Counted from the first letter of the stretch, positions 43,346 to 53,711 are shown. The stretch is 64,000 nucleotides of DNA from an uncultured Flavobacteriales bacterium (GCA_937974555.1 CALJKR010000050.1:1-64000), one strand, 5' to 3'. Translations and numbers: made by a program. Notes: generated by a model from the sequence alone, not told the origin.

Positions 43346-44553
43346 TGGTGTTTTTTAAATGATCGAAAGGCAATGAATACACTCACCGCACAGAGTATAG
43401 CTCCTGCCAAGAATGCTGCTCCTGGCATGTGAAAAGGAGCCTTGGGACCTGCAAAGTAGCTGAAGATTCCGGTCATGGTAACAGGACCAATGATGGCGGT
43501 AATGCTGTTAACTGAGGTGAGTGCCCCTTGCAAATCGCCTTGTTCCGAACTGGGGACGTAATTTCCGATCTCACTTTGCATGGCCGGTATGGTAATCCCG
43601 CCCAAGCAATAGGGAATAAGAATGGCGTACATCTGCCATCCTTCGGTGGCAAAAGAAAACAAGATCAGTCCCACCATGTACAATGCGGTGCCTATTAAAA
43701 TACTTTTTTTATTTCCCAACCAAGGGTTGATTTTTCGAATCAAAAATCCTTGTACAATAACGGCCAACAAACCTACCGCGGCCAATGACATTCCAATGGC
43801 GGTTTCATCCCAATTAAAAACATGTTTGGTGTAATAACCCCAAGTCCCTTGAATGGCGAAAGACGCCCAGTATAAAAAGAACAAAGCCAAAACGATTCCA
43901 GCCACCTGCGGATGTTTGCGAATGGTTTTGAAAGCCCCAAAAGGATTGGCTCGTTTCCAATCAAAGGGTCTCCTTTTGCTCTCTTCCAATGATTCAGGCA
44001 AAGCAAAGTATCCGTAAATCAGGTTGATTAACGACATGACAGCGGCAGCGTAAAAAGGGATACGTGTCCCCATTCCGCCAAGTAACCCTCCAATCACAGG
44101 ACCAATGATAAATCCCAATCCAAAGGCAGCACCCACCAATCCAAAATTTTGTGCGCGCTTTTCTGGCGTACTAATGTCTGCAATAAAGGCGGAAGCTGTG
44201 GTGAAACTTGCACCCATGATTCCGCTGATTATTCTTCCGACAAACAACCAAAATAAACTGGGGGCCATGGCCATAAATAGATAGTCGATTCCCAAACCAA
44301 ATAGCGAAAACAAAATGATGGGACGTCTTCCATAACGATCACTCAGATTGCCCAATATGGGGGCAAAGATGAACATCATGGAAGCGTAGGCAAACATTAA
44401 CCATCCTCCTTCCGCCGAGGCTTCGGCTACAGATTCTCCGGTCATTTCCATCATCAATCGGGGCAAAATGGGAATGATAATTCCCAATCCGATGACGTCA
44501 ATTAACAAGGTGAAAAAGATAAAAATGATGGCGTTGTTGCTGGCTTTCTTCAT
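43342..44553 (-). CDS. MFS transporter, TetA/Bcr-like drug/H+ antiporter family
   Basis: 403 residues and 12 predicted spans. The N-terminal IDVIGLGIIIPILPRLM and motif A GNLSDRYGRRPIILFSL, and motif C-like GLGFIIGPVIGGLLGG, are typical of the TCR/Tet family. Such proteins export drugs or metabolites in exchange for protons; resistance cannot be claimed from this alone. Its position in an operon with a HAD phosphatase and a class IV aminotransferase suggests a housekeeping transport role. Confidence 0.9.
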   Translation of the reverse strand: MKKASNNAIIFIFFTLLIDVIGLGIIIPILPRLMMEMTGESVAEASAEGGWLMFAYASMMFIFAPILGNLSDRYGRRPIILFSLFGLGIDYLFMAMAPSLFWLFVGRIISGIMGASFTTASAFIADISTPEKRAQNFGLVGAAFGLGFIIGPVIGGLLGGMGTRIPFYAAAVMSLINLIYGYFALPESLEESKRRPFDWKRANPFGAFKTIRKHPQVAGIVLALFFLYWASFAIQGTWGYYTKHVFNWDETAIGMSLAAVGLLAVIVQGFLIRKINPWLGNKKSILIGTALYMVGLILFSFATEGWQMYAILIPYCLGGITIPAMQSEIGNYVPSSEQGDLQGALTSVNSITAIIGPVTMTGIFSYFAGPKAPFHMPGAAFLAGAILCAVSVFIAFRSFKKHQ

Positions 44554-44612
44554 GTTGCAAATTAACGAAGGAAGATCGTTGGGATTGATGCATATTTGCG
44601 GAAAGTCTTGAA

Positions 44613-47519
44613 ATGATGAGCGAGAAAATGAATTTTAACACTTGGTCGCAAGAGTTGTGGTTGAAAGGATTGAAAAAAGAATTGGGCGAGGCCCATCCAG
44701 AATCTTTGAATTGGACATTTGCAGAAGGGCTGCATACTGTGCCATATGCTCCAACAGATTTTGCAGTGGCGTTAAATTCATTTCCCAAACAATACACCAT
44801 TGGTTCATGGATTTCCACAGGCAAGCACGATGAAATCATGGAGGCCTTGATGGGTGGGGCCGAATCTCTTTTCTTTGCTCCCAACGTTTTTGATGCTGCG
44901 GAAATGACGGGTGTCTTGGGAGATATTCTCCAATTTCAATTGAGCAGTGAATCCCAACTCAATGATGCCAGAGCATGGTACAATGCCCAAGGTTTTGATG
45001 CCGAGAAATGGTTTGGCGCCATTTACGAAGAATATCCGTTCACGGTTGTTTTGAAAGGAGAATCAACCGAGGCGGTTGTCCAGGAAGTCAAAAGGATTTT
45101 CACTCAATTGAATGGCAATTGCTGTCAAGTGATTTACCATACAACAGGATCTTATTTCTTTGACATTGCGGTGATTCGCTTTGTTCGCTTTGTGTTAGAA
45201 CAACACCAGCCCCATCCCATCATTCAAGTGGTGGCCAAAGGCAAAAACGATGCTGACTCTTACAATGATTTACTCAGACTGTCAACGCAAGCCATGTCAG
45301 GGGTATTGGGCGGAGCCAATGGCATTGTTTTGCAACCCATTTCACATGACAACCCCAAAGAGGCCCAACGTTGGGCAAGAAATATTCTGCATTTGCTTCG
45401 TGAAGAAAGTCGCCTTGAAAACAGAGAGGACTATGGACAAGGGTCCTATTTCATCGAGCAGATGATGGTTCAATTGATGCATGCTTGTGGTATGCATGTA
45501 CCAGCAACTTCAAAGCAGCCGCATCCATTGGAGCAATATGGTCCTGGACTGGCTCCTTTTAAAGGAGGGCCTTATGCCAGCATGTATACCATTCGCCCTT
45601 GGACCATCAGGCAATATGCTGGATTCAGCACGGCCACTGAGTCCAACGCGTTTTACCGTAGAAATTTGGCTGCCGGGCAAAAAGGTTTGAGTGTGGCTTT
45701 TGATTTGGCTACCCATCGGGGTTACGATAGTGATCATCCTCGCGTGACGGGTGATGTAGGAAAGGCAGGTGTAGCGATTGATTCAGTGGAAGACATGAAA
45801 CAATTGTTTGACCAAATACCATTGGATCAAATGTCGGTTTCGATGACCATGAATGGGGCAGTATTGCCCATCATGGCCTTCTATATTGTTGCCGCAGAAG
45901 AGCAAGGGGTAGCAGCCAATCTTTTAAGTGGAACCATTCAGAATGATATTCTGAAAGAATTTATGGTGCGCAATACGTACATCTATCCGCCAACCCCCAG
46001 TATGCGCATCATCAGTGATATTTTTGCTTTCACCAGTGTGCAAATGCCCAAGTTTAATCCCATTTCCATTTCGGGTTATCACATGCAAGAGGCTGGGGCG
46101 ACGTTGGAGATTGAGTTGGCCTATACCTTGGCGGATGGACTGGAATATGTTCGTGCGGGATTGACCGCAGGAATGAAGATTGATGACTTTGCTCCGCGAT
46201 TGTCCTTTTTCTGGGCGATTGGCATGGACCACATGAGTGAGATTGCCAAGATGCGCGCTGGAAGAATCATTTGGGCGGAATTGATCTCTCGTTTCAATCC
46301 CACTAATCCCAAGTCGATGGCATTGCGCACGCATTGTCAGACCAGTGGTTGGAGCCTGACTCGTCAAGATCCGTTCAATAATGTGGGGCGCACTTGTATT
46401 GAAGCCATGGCCGCTGCCTTGGGAGGGACCCAAAGTTTACATACCAATGCCTTGGATGAAGCCATTGCTTTGCCCACCGACTTCAGCGCACGAATTGCGC
46501 GCAATACCCAAATCTACATTCAGAAAGAAACCGATATCTGCAAGGCCATCGATCCATGGGCGGGTTCGGTTTGGATGGAAAATAGAACGCAAGAGATCAT
46601 GGATGCCGCTTGGAAGTTGATAGAGGAGGTGGAAGCCTTGGGAGGCATGACAGCCGCCATTGAAGCGGGCATTCCCAAATTGAGAATCGAAGAGGCGGCT
46701 GCAAGACGTCAGGCCAAAATCGATAGCGGAAGAGAGAAAATCATTGGCGTGAATTTGTTTCAGGTGGAAGAAGATACCGTCATTGATATTTTAGAGGTAG
46801 ACAATCAAGCCGTGCGCGCTGAGCAGATCGAAAGATTGGCTGCTATCCGAGCCAATCGGGATGAAAATAAAGTACAGGCATCTTTGGCTGCTTTGACCCA
46901 GGCCGCGCAAAGTGGGGAAGGTAATTTATTGGAATTGGCAATCCAAGCTGCGCGACACAGAGCCAGTTTGGGTGAGATTTCAAATGCATTAGAAGTAATA
47001 TTTGGACGACACCAGGCGTCCGTAAAATCAGTATCCGGCGTGTATTCTTCAGAATCATCACAAGATCCGGCCTTTCAAAAGGCATCGGCTATGGCCAGCG
47101 AGTTTGCTGCAAAGGCGGGACGTCGCCCCAGAATCATGGTGGCCAAAATGGGACAAGATGGCCACGACCGTGGGGCCAAGGTAATTGCCACCTCCTTTGC
47201 GGACATGGGCTTTGATGTGGACATGGGTCCCCTTTTCCAAACCCCAGAAGAAGTGGCCAACCAGGCCATTGAAAATGATGTGCACATCGTGGGGGCTTCA
47301 TCCTTGGCGGCAGGTCACAAAACCCTGGTGCCGGCCTTGATTCAGATACTCAAGGAAAAGGGAAGACCTGACATCATGGTGGTGGCTGGTGGCGTGATTC
47401 CCGAACAAGATTTTGCCTTCTTGTATGAAGCCGGTTGTGCGGGAATTTTTGGTCCGGGTACCAAGATTCCAAGTGCGGCCATTGAAATCTTGGATATAAT
47501 GTTGGAGGCAATCTCCTGA
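44613..47519 (+). CDS. Methylmalonyl-CoA mutase, single-chain fusion of beta-like and catalytic parts
   Basis: 968 residues against about 720-750 for a usual catalytic subunit. Residues 1-300 or so resemble a shortened small (MutA-like) subunit, with [18 protein letters not shown] at its end. From about 305 the catalytic TIM barrel starts ([40 protein letters not shown]). The C-terminal cobalamin domain has [11 protein letters not shown] (about 847-857, DxHxxG with the lower axial His), SLAAGH and [10 protein letters not shown]. It interconverts methylmalonyl-CoA and succinyl-CoA using adenosylcobalamin, as in propionate metabolism. An epimerase or MeaB chaperone gene is not in the window. 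Confidence 0.92.
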   Translation: MMSEKMNFNTWSQELWLKGLKKELGEAHPESLNWTFAEGLHTVPYAPTDFAVALNSFPKQYTIGSWISTGKHDEIMEALMGGAESLFFAPNVFDAAEMTGVLGDILQFQLSSESQLNDARAWYNAQGFDAEKWFGAIYEEYPFTVVLKGESTEAVVQEVKRIFTQLNGNCCQVIYHTTGSYFFDIAVIRFVRFVLEQHQPHPIIQVVAKGKNDADSYNDLLRLSTQAMSGVLGGANGIVLQPISHDNPKEAQRWARNILHLLREESRLENREDYGQGSYFIEQMMVQLMHACGMHVPATSKQPHPLEQYGPGLAPFKGGPYASMYTIRPWTIRQYAGFSTATESNAFYRRNLAAGQKGLSVAFDLATHRGYDSDHPRVTGDVGKAGVAIDSVEDMKQLFDQIPLDQMSVSMTMNGAVLPIMAFYIVAAEEQGVAANLLSGTIQNDILKEFMVRNTYIYPPTPSMRIISDIFAFTSVQMPKFNPISISGYHMQEAGATLEIELAYTLADGLEYVRAGLTAGMKIDDFAPRLSFFWAIGMDHMSEIAKMRAGRIIWAELISRFNPTNPKSMALRTHCQTSGWSLTRQDPFNNVGRTCIEAMAAALGGTQSLHTNALDEAIALPTDFSARIARNTQIYIQKETDICKAIDPWAGSVWMENRTQEIMDAAWKLIEEVEALGGMTAAIEAGIPKLRIEEAAARRQAKIDSGREKIIGVNLFQVEEDTVIDILEVDNQAVRAEQIERLAAIRANRDENKVQASLAALTQAAQSGEGNLLELAIQAARHRASLGEISNALEVIFGRHQASVKSVSGVYSSESSQDPAFQKASAMASEFAAKAGRRPRIMVAKMGQDGHDRGAKVIATSFADMGFDVDMGPLFQTPEEVANQAIENDVHIVGASSLAAGHKTLVPALIQILKEKGRPDIMVVAGGVIPEQDFAFLYEAGCAGIFGPGTKIPSAAIEILDIMLEAIS

Positions 47520-47528
47520 TTAATGATT

Positions 47529-47536
47529 TATTTTTG
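47529..47536 (+). promoter_or_regulatory. -7 box for the class I aminotransferase gene
   Basis: TATTTTTG, 15 nt before the ATG at 47552, in the 32-bp gap after the mutase gene. No -33 TTG at 19-20 nt. Confidence 0.45.
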
Positions 47537-47551
47537 TAAAAAGAAAAAACA

Positions 47552-48742
47552 ATGCCCCATTTAAGTAGCAAAGCAGAGGCCATGCCGGCTTCACCCATCA
47601 GAAAGCTCGTTCCCTTTTCAGAAGCCGCCAAAAAACGCGGCACCAAGGTGTATCATTTGAACATCGGTCAACCCGATATTGAAACCCCACAGGTGGTGAG
47701 AGATGCCATGCGCGCACAAGATGCACGTGTAATTGAGTATTCTAACTCGGAGGGAATGATGCCTTATAGAGAGGGCTTAAAAAAATATTACGCATCCAAA
47801 AACATCGCGTTGGAAGTGGCGGACATTATGGTCACCACCGGCGGATCTGAAGCATTGGTTTTTGCTTTTATGTCCACGTTGAATCCAGGAGATGAAGTGA
47901 TTATCCCCGAACCCTTTTATGCCAATTACAATGGATTTGCAGTCATGGCAGGTGCTACAGTGGTGCCCGTTACAGCCGTGATTGACAATGGATTTGCATT
48001 GCCCGCCATTGCAGAGTTTGAAAAGAAAATTACCGATAAGACCAAAGGTATTTTGATTTGTAATCCAGGTAATCCTACCGGGTATTTGTATTCCAAAGAA
48101 GAATTGGAGCAATTGCGTGATTTGGTATTGAAGTACAATTTGTTTTTGTATGCTGACGAGGTATACCGCGAGTTTATGTACGAAGGAGCCGTACCCTACA
48201 GTGTCATGAACTTGGCCGGGTTAGAAAATCACGCCATCATGATTGATAGTGTCAGCAAGCGATATTCCATGTGCGGTGCCCGTATTGGAGCCATGATCAG
48301 TCGCAACAAAGAATTGATGTCAGCGGCACTTAAATTTGGTCAAGCGCGTTTGTCTCCGCCTACGTTTGGACAATGGGCGTCCATGGCCGCATTGGAAACG
48401 CCACAATCCTATTTTGATGGAGTGGTGGAGGAATATGTCAAGCGCAGGGATATTTTGGTGGATGGTTTAAACTCGATTCCCGGCGTGCGCTGTCCCAAAC
48501 CGCAAGGTGCTTTTTATTGCATTGCTGAACTTCCCATAGATGACTCCGATAAGTTTTGCCAATGGATGTTGGAAAGCTTTAGTCACAATAATCAAACGGT
48601 GATGATGGCTCCAGCTACGGGATTCTATGCTACACCAGGCAGCGGAAAGAATCAAGTTCGTTTGGCTTATGTCTTGAATGAAAATGATTTGCGGGCTTCT
48701 GTAGAGTGTTTGAAGATTGCTTTGGAGCATTACAAATTCTGA
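47552..48742 (+). CDS. Class I/II aminotransferase, aspartate aminotransferase-like
   Basis: 396 residues of fold type I: NIGQPDIETPQVVRDAM, EYSNSEGMMPYREGLKKYY, VTTGGSEALVFAFMS, CNPGNPTGYLYSKEEL (conserved Asn), YADEVYREF (Asp), the PLP lysine in DSVSKRYSMCGARIG, and NQVRLAYVLN with the carboxylate-binding Arg. The substrate is probably aspartate, alanine or an aromatic amino acid. The gene is followed by a 300-bp repeat block. Confidence 0.93.
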   Translation: MPHLSSKAEAMPASPIRKLVPFSEAAKKRGTKVYHLNIGQPDIETPQVVRDAMRAQDARVIEYSNSEGMMPYREGLKKYYASKNIALEVADIMVTTGGSEALVFAFMSTLNPGDEVIIPEPFYANYNGFAVMAGATVVPVTAVIDNGFALPAIAEFEKKITDKTKGILICNPGNPTGYLYSKEELEQLRDLVLKYNLFLYADEVYREFMYEGAVPYSVMNLAGLENHAIMIDSVSKRYSMCGARIGAMISRNKELMSAALKFGQARLSPPTFGQWASMAALETPQSYFDGVVEEYVKRRDILVDGLNSIPGVRCPKPQGAFYCIAELPIDDSDKFCQWMLESFSHNNQTVMMAPATGFYATPGSGKNQVRLAYVLNENDLRASVECLKIALEHYKF

Positions 48743-48755
48743 GGAACTCAATTAT

Positions 48756-49061
48756 CTTTTTGCGCCTTTGCGAAAACCTTTGCGCTCCTTGCGTTAAAAT
48801 TCAAAATTCATTAAACGCAAAGTTCGCTAAGAATACGCAGAGAACGCAAAGAGAAAACCCCTTGCGCCCTTTGCGAAAACCTTTGCGCTCCTTGCGTTAA
48901 AATTCAAAATACTTCAAACGCAAAGCGCGCCAAGAATGCGCGGAGATCGCAAAGAGGACACTTGAGATAAGCCATTGCGTCCATTGCGAGACCTTTGCGT
49001 CCTTTGCGTTAAAATGTCAGATGTTTCAATCGCAACGCTCGTCAGGTATGCGGGGAGCATC
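48756..49061. repeat. Three tandem copies of an imperfect palindromic intergenic repeat
   Basis: Units of about 100-110 bp built from ttgcg words. Each begins with a segment like tttgcgctccttgcgttaaaa (unit starts about 48761, 48861 and 48974) and ends with a reverse-complementary segment like aaacgcaaag...cgcagagaacgcaaagag. Each unit could therefore fold into a long hairpin. Units 1 and 2 are almost identical over their left halves (period 103 bp); unit 3 is more diverged. There is no coding frame and no spacer variety as in CRISPR. It fills the 386-bp gap before the tandem T9SS genes. Confidence 0.85.
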
Positions 49062-49128
49062 CTAAGTTTTCGGTGAATGTCATTTTTTTTGCAGGCAACC
49101 GAATTCTCTTAATTGTTATCATTGTATT

Positions 49129-50757
49129 ATGAAAAATGCAATCTTAACTCTATTTGTTTTCATCTCATTGATGTCCCAAGCGCAATGGAATTCTGATCCC
49201 AGCGTCAATACCCCGGTTTGCACAGCCAACAATTATCAAATTGATTTGCGCATGATGGAAGATGGAGAAGGAGGTTTTTTCATTGTGTGGAAAGACTATC
49301 GCAATGGCACTCCGGACATTTATGGGCAACGTGTTGATTCTTTGGGTAACTTGTTGTGGCCCAACAATGGAGTGGCCATCTGCGCCAATACTTCTGACCA
49401 GAGCACGCCAGGCTTAATTTCTGATGGTGCAGGAGGGATTATCGTTTCTTGGAGCGATTGGAGAAGCGGGATTGAACGGGACATCTATGCCCAACGAGTG
49501 AATGGCGATGGCTTAACGCTTTGGACGCCCGACGGAAATGTGGTAGTGAATAAAGTGAATCGCGAGCACAATCAACGCATGGTCATGGATGGCGTGGGCG
49601 GCGCGATTGTGGTATTTGAACAAAAAAATTCAGCCACTTATGATTGGGAGATTTGGGCACAAAGAATCGATGCCAATGGGCAAGCGGTTTGGGCACCCGG
49701 AGGCCAAGCGGTTACGGGCGTGATGTCAGAGCATTTGAATGAACGTATTCAGAGTGATGGCCAAGGCGGGGTCTATGTCACTTTTCAAGATTTTAGAAAT
49801 GGAATGGACTACGATGTTTATGTCCAGCACCTAGGTCCAAACGGGGAGTATTTGTGGGGTTCAGGTGTGTTGGCGTGCAATGCACCAGGAACGCAAACCA
49901 ATCCTAAAATTGATCCGGACAACAATGGGGGGGTGATTGTCTCTTGGACCGATATGAGAAACGGTACCGATTATGATCTTTATGCTCAACGCATAGATGC
50001 CAGCGGAAATTTATTGTGGGGAAATACGGGCGCTCCCGTGGCCATTGCTCCAGGCAATCAAAGTGCAGTGGATTTGTTGTCCAATGCAGTAGTGGATGGT
50101 GTCATTTTAACTTGGAAAGACCAACGCAATATGTTGGACTATGATATTTATGCAGATAAATTATCCTGGGATGGGGTTTCTCTCTGGCAAACCAACGGAA
50201 AACCCGTTTGCAACAATACAGGCAATCAGATCAATCCCAACATTACGGGTGATGGAATAGGAGGAGCCTCTATTGTTTGGCAAGATCAATCTTTGGGAAA
50301 TTTCGATATTCGCGCACAGCGTATTCACCCAACGGGAGCCTTGCAATTTGGATTGGATGGCTTCGTGGTAAGCAATGCGCTTGGTGATCAAACCAGTCCC
50401 AAATGCGCATCCAATGCTTTTGGCGATGGATACATTGCATGGGAAGACAATCGAACAGGTTTAGCAGACATTTATTGCTCAACGCTACATTGGGGTGGAG
50501 ATTTTATTGCTGTGCCAGAGATTCAAAATTGGGCGGTCAAGTTGTATCCCAATCCTGTAAACCACGATCTGTTCTGGTCCTCGGTTAATTCTTGCGATGA
50601 AGTTTGTATTTTCAATCTTCAAGGTCAAGTGGTTTTCAAAGAGAAAACGCTGCTTAATCAAGGACACTTGAATGTCGCGGATTTGCCTGCAGGAATGTAC
50701 ATATTGCAATTGAAAAAGGACAATCAAGTTATTCCAATTTCATGGATAAAAGAGTAA
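49129..50757 (+). CDS. T9SS-secreted protein with eight propeller-like repeats (1)
   Basis: 542 residues: signal peptide (cut near SQAQ), then eight repeats of about 50-55 residues with the pattern DGxGGxxVxWxDxRxG, DIYAQRxDxxGxxLWxxNG (for example DGAGGIIVSWSDWRSG and DIYAQRVNGDGLTLW). It ends with a type A T9SS sorting domain starting LYPNPVNHDL. The repeat number and WxD spacing fit an eight-bladed beta-propeller. No catalytic motif is seen. A tandem paralogue follows with a 16-bp overlap. Confidence 0.85.
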   Translation: MKNAILTLFVFISLMSQAQWNSDPSVNTPVCTANNYQIDLRMMEDGEGGFFIVWKDYRNGTPDIYGQRVDSLGNLLWPNNGVAICANTSDQSTPGLISDGAGGIIVSWSDWRSGIERDIYAQRVNGDGLTLWTPDGNVVVNKVNREHNQRMVMDGVGGAIVVFEQKNSATYDWEIWAQRIDANGQAVWAPGGQAVTGVMSEHLNERIQSDGQGGVYVTFQDFRNGMDYDVYVQHLGPNGEYLWGSGVLACNAPGTQTNPKIDPDNNGGVIVSWTDMRNGTDYDLYAQRIDASGNLLWGNTGAPVAIAPGNQSAVDLLSNAVVDGVILTWKDQRNMLDYDIYADKLSWDGVSLWQTNGKPVCNNTGNQINPNITGDGIGGASIVWQDQSLGNFDIRAQRIHPTGALQFGLDGFVVSNALGDQTSPKCASNAFGDGYIAWEDNRTGLADIYCSTLHWGGDFIAVPEIQNWAVKLYPNPVNHDLFWSSVNSCDEVCIFNLQGQVVFKEKTLLNQGHLNVADLPAGMYILQLKKDNQVIPISWIKE

Positions 50758-52379
50758 TTGCTGCTTTTGTTTCGTCCTTGATTTTCTCGCTGGGACATGC
50801 GCAATGGGAGACGAATACCTTAATCAATACACCGGTTTGTATTGAGTTTGGCAAACAAAACGATGTTCGCCTGTTGGGGGATGACCACCATGGAGCTTTC
50901 TTGGCTTGGAAAGATGCGCGATATGGAAATAACAATCCGGATATTTATGTTCAGCATTTGGACTCATTGGGCATTGCGCAATGGGGCTTGAATGGAATGG
51001 TGATCTGCAATGATACTGCGGACCAAAGCACGCCCAATTTGTGCACCGATGGTGCCGGGGGATTTATTTTGGCTTGGTCCGATTTAAGAAGCGGGACGGA
51101 ACGGGATGTATATGCCCAGCGGGTTTCCAGTACCGGCGAAATTTTATGGTCATACAACGGCAATCCAGTGGCCAATAAACCCAACCGTGAGCACAATGAG
51201 AAGATTACTTCTGATGACGATGGAGGGGCCTTCATTGCCTGGGAACAGTGGGATGACGTGCTTCAGCAATGGAATATTGCATTGCAACATATCAATGCGC
51301 AAGGTCAACGCTTGTGGAATGTAACTGGCATCGTGGTCAGTGATTTTTCTGCCAATCGTTTAAACCCCAAACTGCAAAAAGACAAACAAGGCGGCGTTTA
51401 TGTGGTGTGGCAAGAATTGCACAATGGTTTGGATTATGACATTTATGCGCAACGATTCAATGCCCAAGGAGAGCGCATGTGGACCAACAATGGATGGCCT
51501 ATCGCAACTTCACCAAATAGTCAAATCAATCCAAAAATAGACCCCGATACTTTATCCGGAGGTTTCTATGTGGCTTGGGCAGATAAACGGAATGGTTTGG
51601 ATTATGATATTTACGCACAACGGATGGATTCCTTGGGCAATGCCATTTGGCCGTCCAATGGCATAGGCGTAGCCACATTAAATGGCAATCAAAGCGCGGT
51701 AGACATCATCAGTACGACACAAACCCAAGGTTTAATTCTGACGTGGCGCGATGCCAGAAGCGGAAACAATGACATCTACGCCCAGAAATTGGATCCCAAT
51801 GGTGGTGTGCTATGGATGGATCAGGGCAAGCTCATCGCAACTTCACCTTACAATCAAATCAATCCCAACATTTGTTCGGATGGTGCCAATGGCTGCATCA
51901 TCACATGGCAAGATTCAACTTTCAACGATTGGGATGTTAAATCGCAAAAAATTTCGGGTGATGGTCAACTGCTTTGGGCCATCAATGGGATTACGGTATC
52001 GGATGCGATTGAAATTCAAGGACATCCCAAAAATATTCCGGATGGATATGGGGGAAGTATTTATGCTTGGCAAGACAAACGGGCCAATCAATATGATATC
52101 TATGCTCATCACATCAATGCCGATGGTAGCAGTGGGGTCAATGGATTGGAAGAAATAAAAAGAGAAACAATTGAACTTTTTCCCAATCCATCTTCAGAGG
52201 GATTTCAATTGCGAGGAATGAATGGCGGTCGTTTGGAAATATCCAATATGCATGGAGAAGTTGTATTTTCTGGCTGGTCCTATGCTGCGGTATACGGACA
52301 AGATCTACCCTCGGGACTTTACGTAATCAAATGCTACACACCCAAAGGCATTCAGAATTTGAGGTGGATCAAGGTTTAG
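50742..52379 (+). CDS. T9SS-secreted protein with eight propeller-like repeats (2), tandem paralogue
   Basis: 545 residues, same build as the gene before it: signal peptide (cut near GHAQ), eight repeats (DGAGGFILAWSDLRSG, DVYAQRVSSTGEILW and others) and a T9SS domain starting LFPNPSSEGF. Many repeat positions are identical in both proteins, so this is a tandem gene duplication. The ATG lies inside the last codons of the first gene, so the second is expressed from the same mRNA. The convergent NifU gene begins one base after its stop. Confidence 0.85.
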   Translation: MDKRVIAAFVSSLIFSLGHAQWETNTLINTPVCIEFGKQNDVRLLGDDHHGAFLAWKDARYGNNNPDIYVQHLDSLGIAQWGLNGMVICNDTADQSTPNLCTDGAGGFILAWSDLRSGTERDVYAQRVSSTGEILWSYNGNPVANKPNREHNEKITSDDDGGAFIAWEQWDDVLQQWNIALQHINAQGQRLWNVTGIVVSDFSANRLNPKLQKDKQGGVYVVWQELHNGLDYDIYAQRFNAQGERMWTNNGWPIATSPNSQINPKIDPDTLSGGFYVAWADKRNGLDYDIYAQRMDSLGNAIWPSNGIGVATLNGNQSAVDIISTTQTQGLILTWRDARSGNNDIYAQKLDPNGGVLWMDQGKLIATSPYNQINPNICSDGANGCIITWQDSTFNDWDVKSQKISGDGQLLWAINGITVSDAIEIQGHPKNIPDGYGGSIYAWQDKRANQYDIYAHHINADGSSGVNGLEEIKRETIELFPNPSSEGFQLRGMNGGRLEISNMHGEVVFSGWSYAAVYGQDLPSGLYVIKCYTPKGIQNLRWIKV

Positions 52380-52380
52380 T

Positions 52381-52623
52381 TTATTGAATCGCTTGAACAC
52401 TGCGAATCTCCGGAAACGCCGTGCGGATGGTACTCTCAACGCCCGCTTTCATGGTCATTGAACTCATGGAACAACTGGTGCATGCCCCATGCAATTCAAC
52501 CAAGACATCCATTTCGTCGGTAATATCCACTATAGAAATTCCACCACCGTCGGCTTCCAAATAAGGTCTTACTTGGTTCAACGAGGCGTCTATTCGGGCC
52601 ATCAAATCTTCTTTATTCTCCAT
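52381..52623 (-). CDS. NifU C-terminal domain (Nfu-type) iron-sulfur carrier
   Basis: Start at ATG 52623 (MENKEDLMARIDASL). 80 residues forming one NifU C-terminal domain: LNQVRPYLEADGGG, ELHGACTSCSMSSMTMKAGVE with the CxxC cluster site, and a final helix. It should carry a 4Fe-4S cluster to target enzymes. It overlaps the mrp gene by 11 bp; this pair is a common Fe-S delivery module in Bacteroidota. Confidence 0.93.
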   Translation of the reverse strand: MENKEDLMARIDASLNQVRPYLEADGGGISIVDITDEMDVLVELHGACTSCSMSSMTMKAGVESTIRTAFPEIRSVQAIQ

Positions 52624-53707
52624 GACTGTCTTTCTTTTTCCTAAACGGAAGCATTCGCAATTCGCGCTCGAAGTTACCAATCATTTCATCAAAATAAACA
52701 TGTGCGCTATTTTCATCGTTGAGCACTGCGGGCCTTCCCACATCTCCAGCTTCACGAACACTCTGAATCAACGGGATTTGTGCAATCAAAGGCAATCCTT
52801 GGTCTTCTGCCATGTTTTTGGCTCCATCTTGTCCAAACAAATATTGACGATCATCTTCATTCCCACTGGCACTGAACCAGGCCATGTTTTCGACGACACC
52901 CAAAATGGGAACATTGATCGCCGGCAAGTTGAACATGGCCACTGCTTTGGCAGCATCTATCAATGCTACAGGTTGAGGGGTTGATACAATCACTGCTGCG
53001 GTTAATGGGATGTTCTGCACAATGGACAAGTGCACATCTCCCGTGCCGGGAGGTAAATCCAAAATCAAATAATCCAAAGGCCCCCAATGTGCATCGGTTA
53101 CCATCTGATTCAAAGCTTTGGTGGCCATAGGGCCGCGCCATACAATGGCTTGATTGAGGTCTGCAAAAAATCCAATGGACAATACCTTCACACCATATTG
53201 TGCAATGGGCTCCAATTTGGAAGTGCCATCCACCTGAATCAAATTGGGTTTTTCATGTTCCAAATCAAACATGAGTGGAGCAGAAGGTCCATAAATATCG
53301 GCGTCCAAGTACCCAACACTGTATCCTTTCTTCGCCAGGCCACACGCCAAATTTGCACTGATGGTGGATTTGCCTACGCCACCTTTTCCCGAAGTTACCG
53401 CGATGATGTTCTTAACACCGGGTAAAACCTTTCTCAAATCACCCTCACGTTCATCGCCAGAAATCGGAATGACATCCACTTCGGTTTTAAACTCAAATCC
53501 CAAGGTGCGCTGAATGGCAAAAGTCACCGCTTCTTTCATGCGCATGCGCGAGTGCATGGCGGGATTGGAAACCTTGACTTCTAAATGAATATTTAATCCT
53601 TCAACTGAAATGATCTTGACCAAATTCAAGGCGACAATGTCCTTCTTGAGCTCGGGCTCCATGACAGTGGACAATGCATCAATGATGGCTTGCTTGCTAA
53701 CACTCAT
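52613..53707 (-). CDS. mrp: Mrp/NBP35 family ATP-binding iron-sulfur carrier
   Basis: 364 residues: an N-terminal MIP18/DUF59 domain (ALSTVMEPELKKDIVALNLV) and a ParA-like ATPase domain with the deviant Walker A GKGGVGKSTISANLA, then YLDADIYGPSAP and DLPPGTGDVHLS. The CxxC pair that holds a bridging cluster in many Mrp proteins is missing; the equivalent region reads VENMAWFSASGNED. Mrp proteins take part in Fe-S cluster assembly and transfer in the cytoplasm. Confidence 0.93.
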   Translation of the reverse strand: MSVSKQAIIDALSTVMEPELKKDIVALNLVKIISVEGLNIHLEVKVSNPAMHSRMRMKEAVTFAIQRTLGFEFKTEVDVIPISGDEREGDLRKVLPGVKNIIAVTSGKGGVGKSTISANLACGLAKKGYSVGYLDADIYGPSAPLMFDLEHEKPNLIQVDGTSKLEPIAQYGVKVLSIGFFADLNQAIVWRGPMATKALNQMVTDAHWGPLDYLILDLPPGTGDVHLSIVQNIPLTAAVIVSTPQPVALIDAAKAVAMFNLPAINVPILGVVENMAWFSASGNEDDRQYLFGQDGAKNMAEDQGLPLIAQIPLIQSVREAGDVGRPAVLNDENSAHVYFDEMIGNFERELRMLPFRKKKDSHGE

Positions 53708-53711
53708 GTTG

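Noticed and set aside
43342..44553. MFS gene as a tetracycline resistance determinant
   Set aside because: It only shares the general TCR/Tet family motifs and lies in a housekeeping operon without mobile-element signs.
48756..49061. CRISPR-like look of the repeated ttgcg units
   Set aside because: Units are about 100 bp, imperfect, palindromic and directly joined; there are no unique spacers and no cas genes.
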